From: Aliidiomarina sp047920995
Lineage (GTDB): Bacteria > Pseudomonadota > Gammaproteobacteria > Enterobacterales > Alteromonadaceae
Assembly (NCBI RefSeq): GCF_047920995.1
Contig: NZ_JBLRWZ010000006.1
Coordinates: 19,614 to 83,613 of the forward strand
Direction of reading: 5' to 3'
Length of the DNA: 64,000 nucleotides
The notes below the pieces were generated by a model. That model was given only the letters and a program-made list of their open reading frames with translations, searched no databases and was not told where the DNA came from. The translations under genes and the position numbers were made by a program. This document shows positions 44,651-52,806 of the stretch, one piece after another. How positions within the stretch are numbered: position 1 is the first letter of the stretch; each line of letters starts with the position of its first letter.

Positions 44651-45427
44651 ATGCTATTTGTTGTTTCACCAGCGAAAAACTTAGATTATGACAGTGCTGC
44701 ACCAGTTGATGATTATACTCAGCCAGAGCTGCTTGATGAAGCCGCGGCATTAGTGAAGGTGTGTCGGCAGTTTTCTCCGCATGAACTAAGTGAGCTCATG
44801 GGCATTAGCGATAAGCTAGCGGGTTTGAATGCGGCTCGATTTAGCGAATGGCGTACCCCTTTTTCTACCTCTAAAGCAAAGCAAGCCGTGTTTGCCTTCA
44901 ATGGCGATGTATACACCGGTTTAGATGCCGCATCGTTATCAGAAGAAGATTGGCAATATGGGCAAAAACATATGCGCATCCTTTCTGGCTTGTATGGCGT
45001 ATTAAAGCCACTTGATTTGATGCTGCCGTATCGATTAGAAATGGGTACTAAATTGAAAACCTCACGTGGCAAAGATTTGTATTCATTTTGGGGCGATACC
45101 ATCACGCAAAAACTGAATCAAACACTCGATCATTTGCATACTGATACCCTAATCAATTTAGCCTCGAATGAGTATTTTAAAGCAGTAAAAACCGATAGCT
45201 TGCAGGCTAAGGTGGTAACGCCGGTGTTTAAAGACACTAAAAATGACAAGCTCAAGGTAATTAGTTTTTACGCAAAAAAAGCGCGTGGGTTAATGGCGCG
45301 TTATATTATTGAAAAGAAGCCGAACTCTGTAGCGGATTTGCAGTCTTTTGATGAGGCAGGGTATTCCTTTAATGCCGAGCTCTCAAATGATAAAGAGTTA
45401 GTTTTCTGCCGTGATGAAATATCATAA
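44651..45427 (+). CDS. yaaA: Peroxide stress protein YaaA (DUF328)
   Basis: In E. coli it lowers free iron and protects DNA during hydrogen peroxide stress. The 258-residue product matches along its length: VVSPAKNLDYDS, MGISDKLAGLNAARFSEW, AFNGDVYTGLDA, RILSGLYGVLKPLDLMLPYRLEMG, GKDLYSFWGD, INLASNEYFKAV and ISFYAKKARGLMARYII. I see no OxyR site in the short promoter region. Confidence 0.95.
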   Translation: MLFVVSPAKNLDYDSAAPVDDYTQPELLDEAAALVKVCRQFSPHELSELMGISDKLAGLNAARFSEWRTPFSTSKAKQAVFAFNGDVYTGLDAASLSEEDWQYGQKHMRILSGLYGVLKPLDLMLPYRLEMGTKLKTSRGKDLYSFWGDTITQKLNQTLDHLHTDTLINLASNEYFKAVKTDSLQAKVVTPVFKDTKNDKLKVISFYAKKARGLMARYIIEKKPNSVADLQSFDEAGYSFNAELSNDKELVFCRDEIS

Positions 45428-45468
45428 AACCTAGTACTTGAACGCCTAGCCCTAACTAAGGAGCTGTG

Positions 45469-46314
45469 ATGGAAGAGCAAAATTCTGAGAAAACGAACGC
45501 AAAAGGGTTAAACCCGCGTGTTATCGGTATCGTAATTGCGGTAATTATAGTGGCCATTTTGGCGCTATGGTTTACTCGAGGCGGCGAACTGGAGCCCGCT
45601 CCTGCGCCTGCGGTAGAAGTTCCAGAACGAGGTGTTGAAGTAGAGCCTGAAACGCTGCCAGAGCCGGAACCGGAACCTGAGCCAGTACCTGAACCAGAAC
45701 CTGAGCCGGAAGTAGCACCAGAGCCAGAAGTGGTAGAAGAGCCATTGCCTGAGCTTGACGCTGCTAGCACCGTGCTGTTAGCCGAGTTAAGTGAGAAAGA
45801 GATCAACACGCGCCCAGTAATTGCCGAGAACATGTTCCGCAAGCTAGTGGTGTTTGTTGATAATGTATCGCGCGGCGATGTTGTGCGTGAAGCAGCCATA
45901 GTGGAAGGCCCACAATCGCGGTTTTTGGTACAGGAAATTGATGGCCAGTTATACATCGATGAGCGCAGCTATACGCGGTACAACGATATCGTATCTTGGT
46001 TTTATCAAATGGATACAGATGTGTTGGTAGGCCAATATTATCGTTTCCAACCATTGTTTGAGGAGGCTTTTGGCGAGTTTAAAGAGCCCGGCGCCAACTT
46101 CCATGATCAAGTACTGGATGCGATCGCTATTCTACTCGATACACCGGAGCCGCGAGGGTTGTTAGCTGTGGATGATTCCCAGGTAATGTATACCTATACG
46201 GATCCAGCCTTAGAAGGTTTATTGCCAGCACAAAAGCAAATGCTGCGGTTGGGCCCAGATAATCGCGCTTTAGTGAAAACAAAGCTGCGGGAAATTCGCC
46301 AGAGATTGCAGTAA
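45469..46314 (+). CDS. DUF3014 domain protein with Pro-Glu spacer
   Basis: 281-residue protein of unknown function. One membrane helix (VIGIVIAVIIVAILALWF) near the N-terminus is followed by a proline-glutamate repeat of about 45 residues (runs of PEPEPEP), which would span part of the periplasm as in TonB. The C-terminal DUF3014 domain is marked by YIDERSYTRYNDIVSWF, PLFEEAFGEF and TDPALEGLLPAQKQMLRLGPDN. ATG 45469 with AAGGAG is preferred to GTG 45466. The next gene starts directly at its stop. Confidence 0.82.
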   Translation: MEEQNSEKTNAKGLNPRVIGIVIAVIIVAILALWFTRGGELEPAPAPAVEVPERGVEVEPETLPEPEPEPEPVPEPEPEPEVAPEPEVVEEPLPELDAASTVLLAELSEKEINTRPVIAENMFRKLVVFVDNVSRGDVVREAAIVEGPQSRFLVQEIDGQLYIDERSYTRYNDIVSWFYQMDTDVLVGQYYRFQPLFEEAFGEFKEPGANFHDQVLDAIAILLDTPEPRGLLAVDDSQVMYTYTDPALEGLLPAQKQMLRLGPDNRALVKTKLREIRQRLQ

Positions 46315-46905
46315 GTGATTCGCGAACCTTTATCCTATCAGCATTTACCAACACGCGGGAACCGGTTTAGCAGATGGTTAGGCCGGTTTGGCATGCGTAT
46401 TTTGGGTGGTTGGAAGATTGTTGGTGAACTTCCTGATATCTCCAAAGCGATTATCCCGGTAGCACCGCACACCTCGAATTGGGATTTCTTCGTTGGGCTA
46501 GCGGTGAAATTTGCGCTAGGTGTGCGCTTATCCTTTTTGGGGAAGCACTCGATATTTGTATTTCCTGTGCGGCGGCTATTAGTTTGGTTGGGCGGTATTC
46601 CCGTGCAGCGTGATAGTGCGCATGGCATTGTTGGGCAGATGGTAGAGCAATTCGAGAAGCGCGATGATTTGCTGTTGGTGCTTGCACCCGAAGGCACTCG
46701 CAGTAAAGTTACCGAATGGCGAAAAGGCTTTTTGCATATGGCGCAGCAAGCGAATGTACCGGTGATTCCGATCGCCTTTTGTTTCGCAACTCGCTCTATT
46801 TTGATTAGCGAACCGATGTCAGTAGGTGAAGATATTGATGCTGCCCTGCAGCGAATTAAAGATTTTACTAATCAAGCGGTGGGTAAACGGCCGGAGTTGC
46901 AGTAG
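46315..46905 (+). CDS. 1-acyl-sn-glycerol-3-phosphate acyltransferase-like protein (PlsC family)
   Basis: Predicted acyl-CoA or acyl-ACP dependent acyltransferase of 196 residues. The catalytic HX4D is HTSNWD, the second motif is LGGIPVQRD, and the phosphate-binding motif is APEGTRSK, followed by WRKGFLHMA. It is shorter than PlsC (about 240) and probably peripheral. GTG 46315 starts immediately after the DUF3014 stop, so the two are co-translated. Whether it acts on lysophosphatidate or another acceptor is open. Confidence 0.82.
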   Translation: MIREPLSYQHLPTRGNRFSRWLGRFGMRILGGWKIVGELPDISKAIIPVAPHTSNWDFFVGLAVKFALGVRLSFLGKHSIFVFPVRRLLVWLGGIPVQRDSAHGIVGQMVEQFEKRDDLLLVLAPEGTRSKVTEWRKGFLHMAQQANVPVIPIAFCFATRSILISEPMSVGEDIDAALQRIKDFTNQAVGKRPELQ

Positions 46906-46931
46906 TAAATGCGTGTTCGCTGCGGGTATAT

Positions 46932-46961
46932 TTACCGTTTAAAGGGAAATTGTGCTATTCT
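46932..46961 (+). promoter_or_regulatory. Candidate promoter of ribH-nusB-thiL-pgpA
   Basis: TG-C-TATTCT (46953-46961) is an extended -10; TTACCG at 46932 is an 18-bp-spaced weak -35. It lies 85 bp before ribH. No FMN riboswitch could be folded from the leader. Confidence 0.45.
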
Positions 46962-47046
46962 TCGCGCCAATTAAATATGCGCTTAGCGGTGCTTTATCGG
47001 CATCATTTAGGGCACAGTGTGAAGCTCTTTGTTGGAAGGAAAGATC

Positions 47047-47511
47047 ATGAATGTAATTGAAGCGGGTGTTGCTGCACCTGGTAAAAAAGTAGCCATTGTT
47101 GTATCGCGGTTTAACAGTTTCATTGTTGAGAAATTAATGGAAGGCGCAATTGATACATTGGTGCGTATTGGCCAAGTGAACGCTGCAGATATTACCGTTG
47201 TGAAAGTTCCTGGTGCTTACGAGCTGCCGTTAACAGCAAAGAAAGCTGCTGAAAGTGGTAAGTATGCTGCCGTTATTGCTATTGGTGCAGTAATTCGTGG
47301 TGGTACGCCGCATTTTGATTTTGTAGCAGGCCAAGCAAACTCTGGCTTAGCACAAGTAGCAATGGAAACCGGTGTGCCAGTTGCATTTGGTGTAATTACC
47401 ACAGATACCGATGAGCAAGCGATTGATCGAGCAGGCGTAAAGCATGGCAATAAAGGCTCTGAAGCAGCCTTAAGTGCGCTTGAGATGATTAACGTTCTCG
47501 AACAACTGTAA
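47047..47511 (+). CDS. ribH: 6,7-dimethyl-8-ribityllumazine synthase
   Basis: Penultimate enzyme of riboflavin synthesis; condenses the ribityl-aminouracil with dihydroxybutanone phosphate, forming cage-like oligomers. The product has 154 residues. Conserved segments are VSRFNSFIVEKL, VPGAYELPLTAKK, IAIGAVIRGGTPHFDFVAG (catalytic His) and FGVITTDTDEQAIDRAG. The frame extends to 47029, but ATG 47047 has GAAGGAAAG upstream. The other rib genes are not in the window; nusB follows after 10 bp. Confidence 0.97.
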   Translation: MNVIEAGVAAPGKKVAIVVSRFNSFIVEKLMEGAIDTLVRIGQVNAADITVVKVPGAYELPLTAKKAAESGKYAAVIAIGAVIRGGTPHFDFVAGQANSGLAQVAMETGVPVAFGVITTDTDEQAIDRAGVKHGNKGSEAALSALEMINVLEQL

Positions 47512-47521
47512 GGAGCGTTCA

Positions 47522-47941
47522 GTGAAACCAGCAGCTCGCCGTAAAGCTCGCCGTTTGGCGATTCAGGCAGTATATTCGTGGCAGTTATCGGGTAATAGTG
47601 TAAGCGACATTGAAGCGGAGTTCTTAACTGAGAATGATGTAAGCAAGGTTGATGTAGATTATTTCCTTGATTTGCTGCGCGGTGTAGCCAGCCAACAAGC
47701 AAACCTAGATCAAGCGTTATCGCCGTTTACCGATCGTCCATTTGTTGATTTAGACCAAATTGAGCGTGCTATTTTGCGTGTTGCTGCATTTGAGCTGAAA
47801 GTGCGCTTAGATGTTCCCTACAAAGTGGTAATGAATGAAGCGATTGAGTTAGCGAAAGCATTTGGTGCCGATGATAGCCATCGTTTTGTAAACGGTGTGT
47901 TAGATAAGGCTGTAGATACCTTGCGCGCTACCCGCCAATAA
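47522..47941 (+). CDS. nusB: Transcription antitermination factor NusB
   Basis: Binds boxA RNA with S10 during rRNA antitermination. The 139-residue product starts KPAARRKARRLAIQAVYSWQLSGN and contains DYFLDLLRGV, LDQIERAILRVAAFEL, VPYKVVMNEAIELAKAFGADDSHRFVNGVLDK. The start is GTG 47522. Its position between ribH and thiL is the conserved gammaproteobacterial arrangement. Confidence 0.97.
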   Translation: MKPAARRKARRLAIQAVYSWQLSGNSVSDIEAEFLTENDVSKVDVDYFLDLLRGVASQQANLDQALSPFTDRPFVDLDQIERAILRVAAFELKVRLDVPYKVVMNEAIELAKAFGADDSHRFVNGVLDKAVDTLRATRQ

Positions 47942-47946
47942 ACGCT

Positions 47947-49026
47947 ATGGATATTCAGCGTAGTGAGTTCGCGCTTATTGCAAAATACTTTCAAGCGCGA
48001 ACGGCACAAAATCAAACGTCATCTTTTAGTGCTACCAAAAGTGCCACCAACTCTGCAAGTACTCAACAGCAGTTCAGCAGTAGCAGCTCGTTGTCACTAA
48101 ACTCTGAGAATAAAAGCCGTCGTGACGTTGCCGTATCTATCGGTGATGATGCGGCAGTAGTAATCCCTCCTGCGGATTGCGGTATTGCGGTAACCACCGA
48201 TACCATGGTTGCTGGCGTGCACTTTGATGATCGGGTGCCGGTAGCGGCGCTTGGCCACAAACTTGTGGCAGTAAACCTTAGTGATTTAGCAGCAATGGGC
48301 GCAGAACCCGCTTGGCTATCGTTAAGCTGTACACTCCCTAAAATCAATGAAGAATGGTTAGCCGAGTTCAGTTCTGGGTTTTTCAAAGCCGTGGATTATT
48401 ATCGTTGCGCCCTAATTGGTGGAGATGTAACGAAAGGGCCGTTAAGCCTCACGTTAACAGCCCAAGGTATTGTGCCGAAAGAGCGCTATTTAACGCGCAA
48501 GGGGGCTCAGCCGGGTGATCGTATCTATGTAAGTGGCACCCTTGGTGATGCAGCACTTGCCTTGGCTGCACAGCAACAGCGCGTGCAACTTTCTGATGCT
48601 GCATTCTCAGCTCTAGAGAAACGCCTGTTTTATCCAACTCCTCGGGTGGGTTTAGGGCAGCTGTTGCGCAACTTAGCAACATCGGCGATTGATTTAAGCG
48701 ATGGCTTAGCGGGTGATTTAAGCCATATCTTACAAGCATCGGGTGTAGGTGCGCATATCGAACTCCATCGTTTGCCTCGTTCAAAAGCATTTGCAGAAAG
48801 TGTTAATAGCGCCGATGGTTGGGTTTACCAACTTGCTGGCGGTGATGATTACGAACTTTGCTTTACCGTGCCAGCTAGCCGCTGTGGAATGCTAGAAACA
48901 ATTGCAGTTCAAGCTGGTGTAAGTGTTACTCAAGTAGGTATTATTGAAGGCAATAAAGGGCTGCGCTACTTTAACAAAAATGAGCGCTGTGATTTGCAAT
49001 TAGAAAGCTTTAGCCACTTCGCATGA
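47947..49026 (+). CDS. thiL: Thiamine-monophosphate kinase with N-terminal Ser/Thr/Gln-rich insertion
   Basis: Phosphorylates thiamine monophosphate to the diphosphate cofactor. The product has 359 residues against 325 in E. coli. The catalytic parts are SIGDDAAVV, TTDTMVAGVHF, ALGHKLVAVNLSDLAAMGAEP, ALIGGDVTKGP, and DLSDGLAGDLSHIL. The extra length is an insertion at residues about 19-57, rich in Ser, Thr, Gln and Asn, between the N-terminal helix (FALIAKYFQAR) and RRDVAVSIGDD. The reading frame is unbroken. It begins 5 bp after nusB. Confidence 0.95.
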   Translation: MDIQRSEFALIAKYFQARTAQNQTSSFSATKSATNSASTQQQFSSSSSLSLNSENKSRRDVAVSIGDDAAVVIPPADCGIAVTTDTMVAGVHFDDRVPVAALGHKLVAVNLSDLAAMGAEPAWLSLSCTLPKINEEWLAEFSSGFFKAVDYYRCALIGGDVTKGPLSLTLTAQGIVPKERYLTRKGAQPGDRIYVSGTLGDAALALAAQQQRVQLSDAAFSALEKRLFYPTPRVGLGQLLRNLATSAIDLSDGLAGDLSHILQASGVGAHIELHRLPRSKAFAESVNSADGWVYQLAGGDDYELCFTVPASRCGMLETIAVQAGVSVTQVGIIEGNKGLRYFNKNERCDLQLESFSHFA

Positions 49027-49062
49027 TAAAGAAGCCGTATTAGGGTTAACTAAGGAATTTGT

Positions 49063-49554
49063 ATGCCGCTTAAAAAGAGTAAACGTGAGCTGATTAAACA
49101 CCCCGTGCATTTTTTCTCGTTTGGCTTTGGTACCGGTTTGTTGCCGAAAGCACCGGGTACTTTTGGTACTTTACCCGCTATCGTATTGGTATGGTTGTTT
49201 TCGCCGTTAGATGTAGCCGCATACATGGGTGTTGTGGTGTTTGCCACAATTATTGGTATTTACCTATGTGGTGCAACGGCAAAGGCAATGGGTGAGCATG
49301 ATGCACCGGCTATTGTGTGGGATGAGATTGCCGGTTATATGATAGCGATGATAGCGGTGCCGGTAAGTTGGCAATCGTTGTTGTTGGCTTTTGTGCTATT
49401 CCGCATTTTCGATATTATCAAACCATGGCCGATTAGCTGGCTAGATAAGAAGGTAGATGGCGGCTTTGGTATTATGCTCGACGATATCGTAGCTGGCTTC
49501 ATTACCTTGGTATTGATGCACATTGTTTTAAGCTTAGGCTGGCTGCCTATGTAA
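49063..49554 (+). CDS. pgpA: Phosphatidylglycerophosphatase A
   Basis: Membrane phosphatase that turns phosphatidylglycerophosphate into phosphatidylglycerol. The 163-residue product has FGFGTGLLPKAPGTFGTLPAI, VWDEIAGYMIAMI, LAFVLFRIFDIIKPWPISWLDKK (in two parts) and GGFGIMLDDIVAG, the family's acidic metal sites, plus four hydrophobic helices. Last gene of ribH-nusB-thiL-pgpA, ending at a terminator shared with dxs. Confidence 0.96.
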   Translation: MPLKKSKRELIKHPVHFFSFGFGTGLLPKAPGTFGTLPAIVLVWLFSPLDVAAYMGVVVFATIIGIYLCGATAKAMGEHDAPAIVWDEIAGYMIAMIAVPVSWQSLLLAFVLFRIFDIIKPWPISWLDKKVDGGFGIMLDDIVAGFITLVLMHIVLSLGWLPM

Positions 49555-49584
49555 GGTTGCACTTACAGCACTTACAGCACTCAC

Positions 49585-49613
49585 AAAAAAGCCCGATTAT
49601 AATCGGGCTTTTA
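49585..49613. terminator. Bidirectional terminator overlapping the end of dxs
   Basis: AAAAGCCCGATT and AATCGGGCTTTT form a perfect stem of about 12 bp around a short loop, flanked by A on one side and T on the other. The last codons and stop (TAA at 49599-49597) of dxs lie inside it. It serves pgpA on the plus strand and dxs on the minus strand. Confidence 0.9.
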
Positions 49614-51456
49614 TTTGCAGCTGTATACCATGGGCATCTAACCCCAGTTCGGCACGAACCTCATCTTGCCCGCCGTGCTTGATAAACTGATCCGGTAAGC
49701 CAATATGTAAAACTGGCATCTGCACGTTCGCGGCTGCTAATGCTTCACTTACCGCGCTGCCAGCTCCGCCAGCAATAGCATTCTCTTCAAGAGTTACCAG
49801 TAACTCATGCTCTGCTGCCGCAGCTAACACGGCCTGCGTATCTAATGGTTTCACAAAGCGCATATCAATTACGGTAGCGTTGAGTGATTCTGCGGCAATC
49901 ATGGCTTCACTCAGCAAGGTACCAAAGTTGAGAATAGCAACCTTACTGCCACTGCGCACAACACGGCTCTTACCAATTGGTAGTGGCTGAAGTGGGCTGT
50001 ACTCAACACCAATGCCATTACCACGAGGATAGCGAACTGCCGCAGGCCCAACATATTGGTAGCCCGTAGCGAGCATTAAGCGGCACTCATCTTCATTGCT
50101 AGGTGTCATTACTACCATGTTCGGGATACAGCGTAGGAAGGTTAAATCAAACGCGCCTTGGTGAGTAGGGCCATCAGCACCCACGATACCTGCCCGATCG
50201 ATAGCAAATAACACATCTAAATTTTGTAACGCCACATCATGAATAAGCTGATCGTATGCGCGCTGTAAAAATGATGAATAAATGGCCACTACAGGTTTCT
50301 GCCCGGCAATGGCTAAGCCCGCAGCAAAGGTAACAGCATGCTGTTCGGCAATGGCTACATCAAAATATTGTTTGGGGAACTGGCGGGCAAAAGCCACCAT
50401 GCCGGAACCTTCGCGCATGGCCGGCGTAATCGCCATTAAGTTTTCATCAACCGCGGCTGTTTCACATAGCCATTCACCAAACACTGCTGAATAAGAGGGA
50501 ATGCTCGGTGCTTTCGTGGGCAAGCTGTTGGTTGTGGGATCAAATTTCGGCACCCCGTGGTAGCCAATCGGATCTTTTTCCGCAGGGGCGTAGCCTTTAC
50601 CTTTGCGTGTTACTACATGCAGAAGTTGTGGGCCTTTTAAAGTGCGCATGTTGGTAAGGGTTTCTACCAATGCATCAACATCGTGGCCATCTATTGGGCC
50701 GATATAATTGAAGCCTAGCTCTTCAAAGATAGTGCCAGGCGTAACCATGCCTTTCACATGCTCTTCAGCTTTACTTACGAGTTCGCGCATAGTGGGCAAA
50801 CCGCTTAGCAGCTGTTTGCCACCCTCGCGCAGCGAGGTGTATATTTTGCCTGATAAAAGCCGCGCAAAATGGCTATTCAGCGCGCCCACATTTTCAGAAA
50901 TCGACATATCGTTATCATTTAAAATAACTAACATATCGGGAGCTACATCACCGGCATGGTTCATGGCTTCAAATGCCATACCTGCGGTCATGGCGCCATC
51001 GCCAATTACCGCCACGGTTTTACGGTTTTGCGCTTCTTTTTCAGCGGCTACCGCTAAGCCCAAGGCAGCACTTATGGAAGTACTGGAGTGCCCTACAGAA
51101 ATTACATCGTAATCACTTTCTTCGCGCCAAGGGAAAGGATGCAAACCATCTTTCTGCCGAATGGTGTGTAATTGATCACGTCTGCCCGTTAGTATTTTGT
51201 GTGGGTAAGCTTGATGCCCCACATCCCAAACCAGGTGATCAAATGGCGTTTTGTATACATAGTGTAGGGCAACGGTAAGTTCAACTGTTCCCAAGCCACT
51301 GGCCAAATGGCCGCTGCTTTTACTTACCGAGGCAAGTAAAAATTGCCGCAACTCATCGCTTACCTGCTGTAATTTTTGCTTCGGCAAACCGCGCAAATCA
51401 GCTGGTGAATCGATTACATGCAACAATGGAAAGGCATTTTGGCTTGCTTGCGTCAT
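49597..51456 (-). CDS. dxs: 1-deoxy-D-xylulose-5-phosphate synthase
   Basis: First enzyme of the MEP isoprenoid pathway; also supplies precursors for thiamine and pyridoxal. The 619-residue product has GHLASGLGTVELTVALHYV, VWDVGHQAYPHKILTGRR, the TPP motif VIGDGAMTAGMAFEAMNHAG with ILNDNDMSISENVG, YIGPIDGHDVDAL, and the transketolase C-part IAEQHAVTFAAGLA and DRAGIVGADGPTHQGAFDL. It starts four bases after the ispA stop, so xseB-ispA-dxs is one operon. Confidence 0.98.
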   Translation of the reverse strand: MTQASQNAFPLLHVIDSPADLRGLPKQKLQQVSDELRQFLLASVSKSSGHLASGLGTVELTVALHYVYKTPFDHLVWDVGHQAYPHKILTGRRDQLHTIRQKDGLHPFPWREESDYDVISVGHSSTSISAALGLAVAAEKEAQNRKTVAVIGDGAMTAGMAFEAMNHAGDVAPDMLVILNDNDMSISENVGALNSHFARLLSGKIYTSLREGGKQLLSGLPTMRELVSKAEEHVKGMVTPGTIFEELGFNYIGPIDGHDVDALVETLTNMRTLKGPQLLHVVTRKGKGYAPAEKDPIGYHGVPKFDPTTNSLPTKAPSIPSYSAVFGEWLCETAAVDENLMAITPAMREGSGMVAFARQFPKQYFDVAIAEQHAVTFAAGLAIAGQKPVVAIYSSFLQRAYDQLIHDVALQNLDVLFAIDRAGIVGADGPTHQGAFDLTFLRCIPNMVVMTPSNEDECRLMLATGYQYVGPAAVRYPRGNGIGVEYSPLQPLPIGKSRVVRSGSKVAILNFGTLLSEAMIAAESLNATVIDMRFVKPLDTQAVLAAAAEHELLVTLEENAIAGGAGSAVSEALAAANVQMPVLHIGLPDQFIKHGGQDEVRAELGLDAHGIQLQIKARL

Positions 51457-51460
51457 AATA

Positions 51461-52366
51461 CTAACGGTCTCGTGTTACAAGGTATTCGGTGAATTCTTCG
51501 AGTAGCTCGGTATTGTACGGTATCAGCGAAAGTGCGTGTAGCGCTTTTTCATGTAACGTTGTAAGTAGCTGTTTAGATCCATTTATCCCAAGCAGCGCAG
51601 GGTAGGTTGCCTTACTCAAATCGGCATCGGCACCTTTGGTTTTACCTAAAGTTTGCGTATCACCAATCACATCCAAAATATCGTCTTGCACTTGAAAGGC
51701 TAAGCCTATCGCACTGGCAAACTCATCCAGTTGGGTAAGCACCTCATCGCTAACATTATTGCCGCACAAAGCCCCTAGGCGCACAGCTGCGCGCAACAGC
51801 GCACCGGTTTTCAGGCGGTGAATCTGCTCCAACTGCGCGGCGGTAATATCTTTACCATTACTGCCTGTTGCCTTGATATCTAACGCTTGGCCACCGCACA
51901 TGCCGGTTAGGCCAGCGGCTTCGGCTAAGGTAGCTACCATAGCAAGTTGTTGTGCAGCGTTAATTTGCGGCTGCGGTTTGGCTAACAACTGAAAGGCCAG
52001 GCTTTGTAATGCATCGCCGGCAAGAATTGCGGTGGCTTCATCAAACTGAATATGGCAGGTAGCTTGGCCTCTGCGCAGCGAATCATTATCCATAGCCGGC
52101 AAATCATCATGCACCAGCGAATAAGCATGAATACATTCAATTGCCGCAGCAGGTGCATCAAGAAGATCGTCAGCCACACCCAGCATCGAACCAGTAGCAT
52201 ATACTAGAAATGGGCGCACACGTTTGCCACCCAGCAAGGTAGCGTAAGACATGGCATCAGTTAGCCGTTGTGCAGGCACCGATGGCTGCAGTAGCGCCTT
52301 CATATAGGCATCATGGCGGGCCCGATACAGTGCTAGATTTTCAGTTAACAATCCAGTTGCAGACAT
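51461..52366 (-). CDS. ispA: Geranyl/farnesyl diphosphate synthase
   Basis: Condenses isopentenyl and dimethylallyl diphosphates to farnesyl diphosphate. The product has 301 residues (E. coli 299). The first aspartate-rich motif is HDDLPAMDNDSLRRG and the second FQVQDDILDVIGD; LLGGKRVRPFLVYATG and GGQALDI are also present. ATG 52366 is preferred to an upstream TTG at 52372, though neither has a strong ribosome site, so coupling to xseB (stop 15 bp away) is likely. Confidence 0.96.
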   Translation of the reverse strand: MSATGLLTENLALYRARHDAYMKALLQPSVPAQRLTDAMSYATLLGGKRVRPFLVYATGSMLGVADDLLDAPAAAIECIHAYSLVHDDLPAMDNDSLRRGQATCHIQFDEATAILAGDALQSLAFQLLAKPQPQINAAQQLAMVATLAEAAGLTGMCGGQALDIKATGSNGKDITAAQLEQIHRLKTGALLRAAVRLGALCGNNVSDEVLTQLDEFASAIGLAFQVQDDILDVIGDTQTLGKTKGADADLSKATYPALLGINGSKQLLTTLHEKALHALSLIPYNTELLEEFTEYLVTRDR

Positions 52367-52381
52367 GCGCAATACGCCCTG

Positions 52382-52627
52382 TTATTCCGAGGATTCGGTA
52401 AAATCGCTGAGCGTTTCACTGCCGTTTTGCTGCAGCAACACTTGCACTTTCTGCTCGGCTTGTTGTAGTTTCTTTTGGCTAATTCGAGAAAGCAATACCG
52501 CGCGTTCAAATTGCTGTAGCGATGTTTCTAATGGCATATCGCCTTCTTCAAGCGCTTTTACAATACTCTCAAGCTCTTCCATGGCTTGTTCAAAGCCAAT
52601 TTCTTCTGGGTTATTTTGTTTGCTCAT
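52382..52627 (-). CDS. xseB: Exodeoxyribonuclease VII small subunit
   Basis: Small subunit of the single-strand-specific nuclease made with XseA. The 81-residue helical product has the family core FEQAMEELESIVKALEEGDMPLETSLQQFERAV in the first half and a Gln/Glu-rich tail. First gene of xseB-ispA-dxs, divergent from thiI. Confidence 0.96.
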   Translation of the reverse strand: MSKQNNPEEIGFEQAMEELESIVKALEEGDMPLETSLQQFERAVLLSRISQKKLQQAEQKVQVLLQQNGSETLSDFTESSE

Positions 52628-52750
52628 AATGCTACCTGAGGTCCGTTTCTAAAGCCTTTTGCGTGCAGATAAAATAACACAAATAGTAGCTAATCGGCAG
52701 CGGTTTTGCCGTTGATATCGCTGATTCTGGCTGCGCAAAGTGAAATCAGC

Positions 52751-52756
52751 TATAAT
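52751..52756 (+). promoter_or_regulatory. Candidate -10 of thiI
   Basis: A perfect TATAAT stands 51 bp before the thiI start; the -35 at 17 bp is poor (TGGCTG). No TPP riboswitch is recognisable in this leader. Confidence 0.45.
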
Positions 52757-52806
52757 TGCGCGCTTATTTTCAGGCGCTTCGCGTTAGCGGTATTTACGAG
52801 GGTTTC

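Noticed and set aside
45456..45956. A 166-codon Ser/Gly-rich minus-strand frame
   Set aside because: The Gly-Ser repeats are the complement of the Pro-Glu codons of the DUF3014 gene, not a real repeat protein.
46906..47046. FMN riboswitch before ribH
   Set aside because: The leader is short and lacks the conserved junction sequences of an RFN element.
52628..52806. TPP riboswitch before thiI
   Set aside because: No CUGAGA-type conserved core or matching helices were seen; thiI is usually not riboswitch-controlled.
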